Below, piece after piece: positions 5,503 through 8,096 of a stretch of 8,096 bases of DNA. Positions within the stretch are counted from its first letter, which is position 1, and every line of letters begins with the position of its first letter. The stretch is from an uncultured Rubrivivax sp. (GTDB lineage: Bacteria; Pseudomonadota; Gammaproteobacteria; Burkholderiales; Burkholderiaceae_C). The notes under the pieces are model-generated. The model worked only from the letters and a program-made list of their open reading frames with translations. It had not been told where the DNA came from and searched no databases. A program made the position numbers and the translations under genes. Where the stretch lies: NCBI GenBank assembly GCA_937975735.1, contig CALJUI010000186.1, positions 1 through 8,096 of the forward strand. The letters are read 5' to 3'.

Positions 5503-7002
5503 TCAGCCGCGCGGGGCGGGCATCGTTTCCTTGAACAGCGAGGCGCGGAAACGCTGGCTGGGCTTCGGCCGTTCGTCCATCGCCCACAGGCCCAGGCCCT
5601 TGGCCGACATCGGCCGCGCGAACAGGAAGCCCTGCAGCTCGTCGCAGCCCATCAGCACGAGCAGGTCGCGCTGGGCCTCGGTCTCGACGCCTTCGGCGAC
5701 CACCCGTCGCTTCAGCGCATGGGCGAGGTTGATCATCGCCTCGGCGATCGTGCGTGCTTCCGGGCTCTCCTCGAGGTCGCGCACCAGCGAGATGTCGAGC
5801 TTGAGCTCGGACGCCGGCAGTTCGCGCAGGTAGGCGATGCTGGTCTGGCCGGCGCCGAAGTCGTCGATCGCCACGTGCAGGCCGGCGTCGCGCAGGCGGG
5901 CGAAGGTGTGCTGCGTGGCGTGGGTGTTCTCCAGCGCCAGCGACTCGGTGATCTCGACGGTGAACCGGTCGGGCTGCAGTTGATGCTGGGCCAGCGCGCC
6001 GAGCAGCCGGTCGACGAAGTCGTCCTGGCGCATCTGGTAGGCCGACAGGTTGATCGCCACGCGCATGCGCAGCCCGGCGCGGCGCCAGACGCCGGCCTGG
6101 CGGCAGGCCTCGTCGATGACCCAGTTGCCGATCTGGCCGATCAGGCCGTGTCGCTCGGCCAGCGGGATGAACTCGCCCGGGCTGACGATGCCGCGCACCG
6201 GATGGCGCCAGCGCAGCAGGGCCTCGGCGGCGGTGATCTGCAGGCTGCGCGAGTCGATCTTCGGCTGGTAGAACAGCTCGAGCTCGCCCTTGCGGATCGC
6301 CTGGCGCAGTTCGCCGAGCAGGCTGGCGCGCTCGTGCACGTCGACTACGACCTTGGGGTCGAACACCGCATGGGCGCCGCCGCCGGCCTGCTTGACCGCG
6401 CGCGCCGCGGTGCTGGCGTAGGACACGAGCAGCGAGCGCGCGCCGTGCACCGGGTAGCCGGCAACGCCGACCGACACGCTCAGCGTCACCGGGTGGTCCG
6501 GGCCGGCGTCGAACGGCCGGGCCATCGCCTCGACGAGCTTGAGCGCCAGGTCGCGGCCGGTCTCGACACCGCCTTCGAACATCAGCACGATCTGGTCCGC
6601 GCCGAAGCGCATCGCCACCGACCGCTCGGGCGCGGACTGCTTCACGCGCAGTGCGTACTGGTAGAGCACCGCGTCGCCGGCGCTGTGGCCCAGGGTCTCG
6701 TTGACGCTGTCGAAGCCGTCGAGATCGATAAACAGCACGCACAGCGTGCGTTTGTCACGATCGCAGCGGGAGGTCGCGATCTCGAGCGCGGCGTCGAAGG
6801 CCTCGCGCGGCACCAGGCCGGTGCGCTGGTCGAAGCTGCCGGCGCTCAGGTGCTGGCTGGCGTCGGCCAGCGAGGTGGCCAGCGACAACGCGCGGCGGCG
6901 CTGGCGCCACCACAGCCCGACGGCCGCCGCGGCCACGACCACCGTGGCGATCACGACGGCCAGCAGGAGTTCGACGGACAGACCGAGGGAGGCGGGCAAC
7001 AT
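5503..7002 (-). CDS. Membrane-anchored EAL c-di-GMP phosphodiesterase with degenerate GGDEF domain
   Basis: The product is 499 residues from ATG 7002. An in-frame GTG at 7023 would add seven residues but has no Shine-Dalgarno, whereas ATG 7002 has AAGGG four bases upstream. One TM helix (about residues 8-32) is followed by WWRQRRR, putting the rest in the cytoplasm. The GGDEF domain (about 55-215) keeps FIDLDGF (91-97), but the signature reads GADQI (134-138) and there is no RxxD inhibitory site, so cyclase activity is unlikely. The EAL domain (about 225-480) has the catalytic set: EALLRW (260-265), Asn318 in INLS, Glu353 in ITES, Asp380-Asp381 in IDDFG, Lys401 in LKLD, Glu437 in AEGVET and Gln457 in LQGF. 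It should hydrolyse c-di-GMP to pGpG, lowering c-di-GMP and favouring motility over biofilm. The degenerate GGDEF may act as a GTP-sensing or dimerisation part. No periplasmic sensor domain is present, so the input signal is unclear. Confidence 0.9.
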   Translation of the reverse strand: MLPASLGLSVELLLAVVIATVVVAAAAVGLWWRQRRRALSLATSLADASQHLSAGSFDQRTGLVPREAFDAALEIATSRCDRDKRTLCVLFIDLDGFDSVNETLGHSAGDAVLYQYALRVKQSAPERSVAMRFGADQIVLMFEGGVETGRDLALKLVEAMARPFDAGPDHPVTLSVSVGVAGYPVHGARSLLVSYASTAARAVKQAGGGAHAVFDPKVVVDVHERASLLGELRQAIRKGELELFYQPKIDSRSLQITAAEALLRWRHPVRGIVSPGEFIPLAERHGLIGQIGNWVIDEACRQAGVWRRAGLRMRVAINLSAYQMRQDDFVDRLLGALAQHQLQPDRFTVEITESLALENTHATQHTFARLRDAGLHVAIDDFGAGQTSIAYLRELPASELKLDISLVRDLEESPEARTIAEAMINLAHALKRRVVAEGVETEAQRDLLVLMGCDELQGFLFARPMSAKGLGLWAMDERPKPSQRFRASLFKETMPAPRG

Positions 7003-7048
7003 CCAGCCCTTATCGGCGGGCACCGGTCGGCGCTTGAGCCGCGTCGCC

Positions 7049-7064
7049 CCCCCGGGGCCGGGGG
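7049..7064. other. GC-only hairpin just after the DUF3567 stop
   Basis: CCCCCGG (7049-7055) and CCGGGGG (7058-7064) are exact inverted repeats, able to form a 5-6 bp all-GC stem one base downstream of the DUF3567 stop codon (minus strand). No U-tract follows, so an intrinsic terminator is not supported. It may attenuate or pause transcription into the EAL gene, or be a by-product of base composition. Confidence 0.3.
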
Positions 7065-7065
7065 A

Positions 7066-7341
7066 TCAGTGCAGCGTGACGGGTTGCCGGGCGAGCTGGG
7101 TGTAGGTCGCGATGAAGGCGTCGAGGTCCTCCGGCGTCGAACCGGTCTCGACCAATGCCTCGACGCGCTGGCGGAAGCCATCGGCCACCACGCCTTCGAT
7201 GTAGATCTCGCGCCGGGCGAGCTTGTCGACGATCTCGAAGCCGCCGCGGGCCGGACGCTCGGCGCCGGCCGCCGTGTCGGGCTGCGCCGGCACGTCGAAC
7301 TGGACGACCACGTAGTGGTCCGAGTTGTACAGCATCTGCAT
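7066..7341 (-). CDS. DUF3567 family small protein
   Basis: The product is 91 residues. The start MQMLYNSDHYVVVQFDV is preceded by AAGGAG with 7 bases of spacing; the second Met, two codons on, is less well placed. The family pattern of DUF3567, a betaproteobacterial group of about 90 residues, is clear from memory: MQMLYNS at the N-terminus, GGFEIVDKLARREIYIEG (residues 33-50), then a helical part and a C-terminal QPVTLH (86-91). A poorly conserved Gln/Ala/Pro linker (20-31) separates the first strand from the core. It is acidic, soluble, and has no signal or membrane segment. No function is known to me. It sits 56 bases after the DUF3108 gene and 63 bases before the EAL gene, all in one direction. 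Its leader has an unusual inverted repeat and a sigma-32-like promoter, described separately, suggesting possible stress control. Confidence 0.88.
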   Translation of the reverse strand: MQMLYNSDHYVVVQFDVPAQPDTAAGAERPARGGFEIVDKLARREIYIEGVVADGFRQRVEALVETGSTPEDLDAFIATYTQLARQPVTLH

Positions 7342-7348
7342 GAGTGAA

Positions 7349-7354
7349 CTCCTT
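7349..7354 (-). promoter_or_regulatory. Shine-Dalgarno AAGGAG of the DUF3567 gene
   Basis: On the minus strand AAGGAG is placed 7 bases before ATG 7341 and fixes that start over the Met two codons later. Its first three bases (AAG) are also the last three bases of the 3' arm of the inverted repeat at 7352-7390. Confidence 0.8.
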
Positions 7355-7390
7355 GAAATGCAGATGGGACCGACCGGGGCGCATTTCAAG
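7352..7390. repeat. Perfect 10-bp inverted repeat overlapping the DUF3567 ribosome site
   Basis: CTTGAAATGC (7352-7361) and GCATTTCAAG (7381-7390) are exact reverse complements with a 19-base spacer. Pairing does not extend inward or outward. In RNA made from the minus strand, the arm next to the DUF3567 gene ends in the AAG that begins AAGGAG, so folding would partly hide the ribosome site. The arms are AT-richer than almost everything around them, which argues against chance. No U-run follows, so it is not a standard terminator of the DUF3108 gene, which ends eight bases before it. A protein operator is the alternative. Confidence 0.6.
7362..7390 (-). promoter_or_regulatory. Candidate sigma-32 (RpoH) heat-shock promoter of DUF3567
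   Basis: Read on the minus strand, CTTGAAA (7390-7384) is followed after 14 bases by TCCCATCT (7369-7362). The E. coli heat-shock consensus is CTTGAAA, 11-16 bases, CCCCATNT, so only one informative position differs. The transcript would start near 7355, leaving a leader of about 14 bases with AAGGAG intact. CTTGAAA is also part of one arm of the inverted repeat. A sigma-70 reading (TTGAAA with CATCTG at 17 bases) is much poorer. Confidence 0.45.
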
Positions 7391-7397
7391 CGCCACC

Positions 7398-8096
7398 TCA
7401 GTGTCGAAGGAACTCCGCGGTCTCGCCGCCTTCGGGCGTCGACAGGCGCAGCCGCACCGGCAGGTGCCCGGCCGCCGGGTCGAGCCAGACCGCGACCTCG
7501 GTGTCGTAGGGGCGGGGGCTTCGCCGGACCAGCAGCAGCGCGTCGACGGACTGCCCGTCGGCGAGGTCGACCGCCTCGAGGCCGCGGACCTCGAAGTCCC
7601 AGGGCCCGGCCTCGCCGCGCACGTCGACCATCGCCAGCCGGACGCGGGCGCCGGCCTGGCGCAGCGACGGCTCGGCGTCGACGAGGGCCGGCAGCTGCAG
7701 CAGCCAGCTCAGGCGGTCCTGCATGCCCGGGGTCAGCGGCACGGCCGCGGTGGTCGCCGAGAAGCGCACCCGGCCCAGCTCGCGGTCGAAGTTCACCGCC
7801 TGCGCCGGACGTCGCCCGCGCTGCGCGACGAAGCGCTCGGGCGCGAGGCCCTGCTCGTCGACCGTGCCCTGGCTGTGCCAGCGCAGCGCCGGGCGGTCGT
7901 CGAGGCGGCCCTCCAGCTGCAGTTCGTAGCGCCCGTCGGCGACCCGGCCCTCGAGCCGGGCGGCGCCATGCCGGTCGCCGCGGCGCCACGCGAAGTCGAT
8001 CGCGACCGCGGAGGGCAGGCGGAGCGCCGCAACCTCAACCGCGGCCGCGGGTGGCGTGGCCGGCATCGGGGCGGCGGGCCGGGCTCGCCGGGCCAC
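7398..8096 (-). CDS. DUF3108 domain protein (N-terminal part outside window)
   Basis: The frame is open to the window edge, giving at least 232 residues; the GTG at the very edge cannot be judged as a start, so the gene is treated as partial. A Pro/Ala-rich stretch (residues 1-20 as seen) looks like a linker following an unseen signal or anchor segment. Then comes the DUF3108 pattern: a beta-rich region with RYELQLEG (56-63), SQGTVDEQGLAPERF (75-89), VRFSATT (110-116), MQDRLSWLLQLPALV (125-139) and, near the end, VWLDPAAGHLPVRLRL (203-218). The family is predicted periplasmic or outer-membrane associated, with a lipocalin-like beta fold; its biochemical role is not established. It ends eight bases before the inverted repeat ahead of the DUF3567 gene and could be co-transcribed with it. 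Confidence 0.82.
   Translation of the reverse strand: MARRARPAAPMPATPPAAAVEVAALRLPSAVAIDFAWRRGDRHGAARLEGRVADGRYELQLEGRLDDRPALRWHSQGTVDEQGLAPERFVAQRGRRPAQAVNFDRELGRVRFSATTAAVPLTPGMQDRLSWLLQLPALVDAEPSLRQAGARVRLAMVDVRGEAGPWDFEVRGLEAVDLADGQSVDALLLVRRSPRPYDTEVAVWLDPAAGHLPVRLRLSTPEGGETAEFLRH

Noticed and set aside
1673..6742. A 1,689-codon open frame on the minus strand and a 1,329-codon open frame on the plus strand (3358-7347) crossing several genes
   Set aside because: Both are low-complexity Arg/Ala/Gly/Pro or Gln/Arg/His-rich shadows caused by high GC at third positions. They cut across recognisable families in other frames and have no domain of their own.
7003..7023. GTG at 7023 as the start of the EAL protein
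   Set aside because: No Shine-Dalgarno upstream; ATG 7002 has AAGGG close by and leaves a normal TM anchor. The alternative cannot be fully excluded.
7049..7064. Intrinsic terminator after DUF3567
   Set aside because: An all-GC hairpin can form, but no U-tract follows; kept only as a structural note.

Overview
The window reads as chromosome from a high-GC betaproteobacterium, most likely order Burkholderiales (Rubrivivax/Leptothrix-like groups are a guess from gene content, not a search). The pointers are the very high GC content, a DUF3567 gene and a DUF3108 gene typical of that order, a stand-alone homocysteine-binding MetH module, and a PEP-CTERM exported protein. I see no tRNA, rRNA, CRISPR array, transposase or phage gene.

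Layout. On the + strand, positions 1-716 hold the 3' end of a TTC38-type TPR protein gene, translationally coupled (ATGA overlap) to a small DUF1992 (DnaJ-C28-type) gene. An intergenic stretch of about 200 bases carries a candidate sigma-54 promoter (GG-N10-GC) and a good Shine-Dalgarno. It leads to a GTG-started gene for a secreted PEP-CTERM-like protein (921-1676). Everything after that is on the - strand. In transcription order it is: DUF3108 protein (8096-7398, 5' part outside the window), DUF3567 protein (7341-7066), a membrane-anchored EAL phosphodiesterase with a degenerate GGDEF domain (7002-5503), the MetH homocysteine-binding module (5481-4423), and a 928-residue cyclase-domain/STAND ATPase/TPR protein (4398-1612). 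The last gene converges on the PEP-CTERM gene and overlaps its 3' end by 65 bases.

How it may work together. The minus-strand genes are tightly packed (gaps of 56, 63, 21 and 24 bases) and could be read together. Two of them look like nucleotide-signalling proteins (a c-di-GMP phosphodiesterase and a class III cyclase-like STAND ATPase), and they flank a methionine synthesis gene. No shared pathway is evident; the cluster may simply be co-directional.

The points most worth a second look are these. A perfect 10-bp inverted repeat in front of DUF3567 reaches into its Shine-Dalgarno and at the same time contains a sigma-32-like promoter. The PEP-CTERM gene has a sigma-54-like promoter. The cyclase domain appears to have lost its transition-state asparagine. 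MetH and the cyclase/ATPase lie in one reading frame separated by a single stop. I do not see a convincing wholly new system; the cyclase/STAND/TPR protein is the closest to something poorly characterised.
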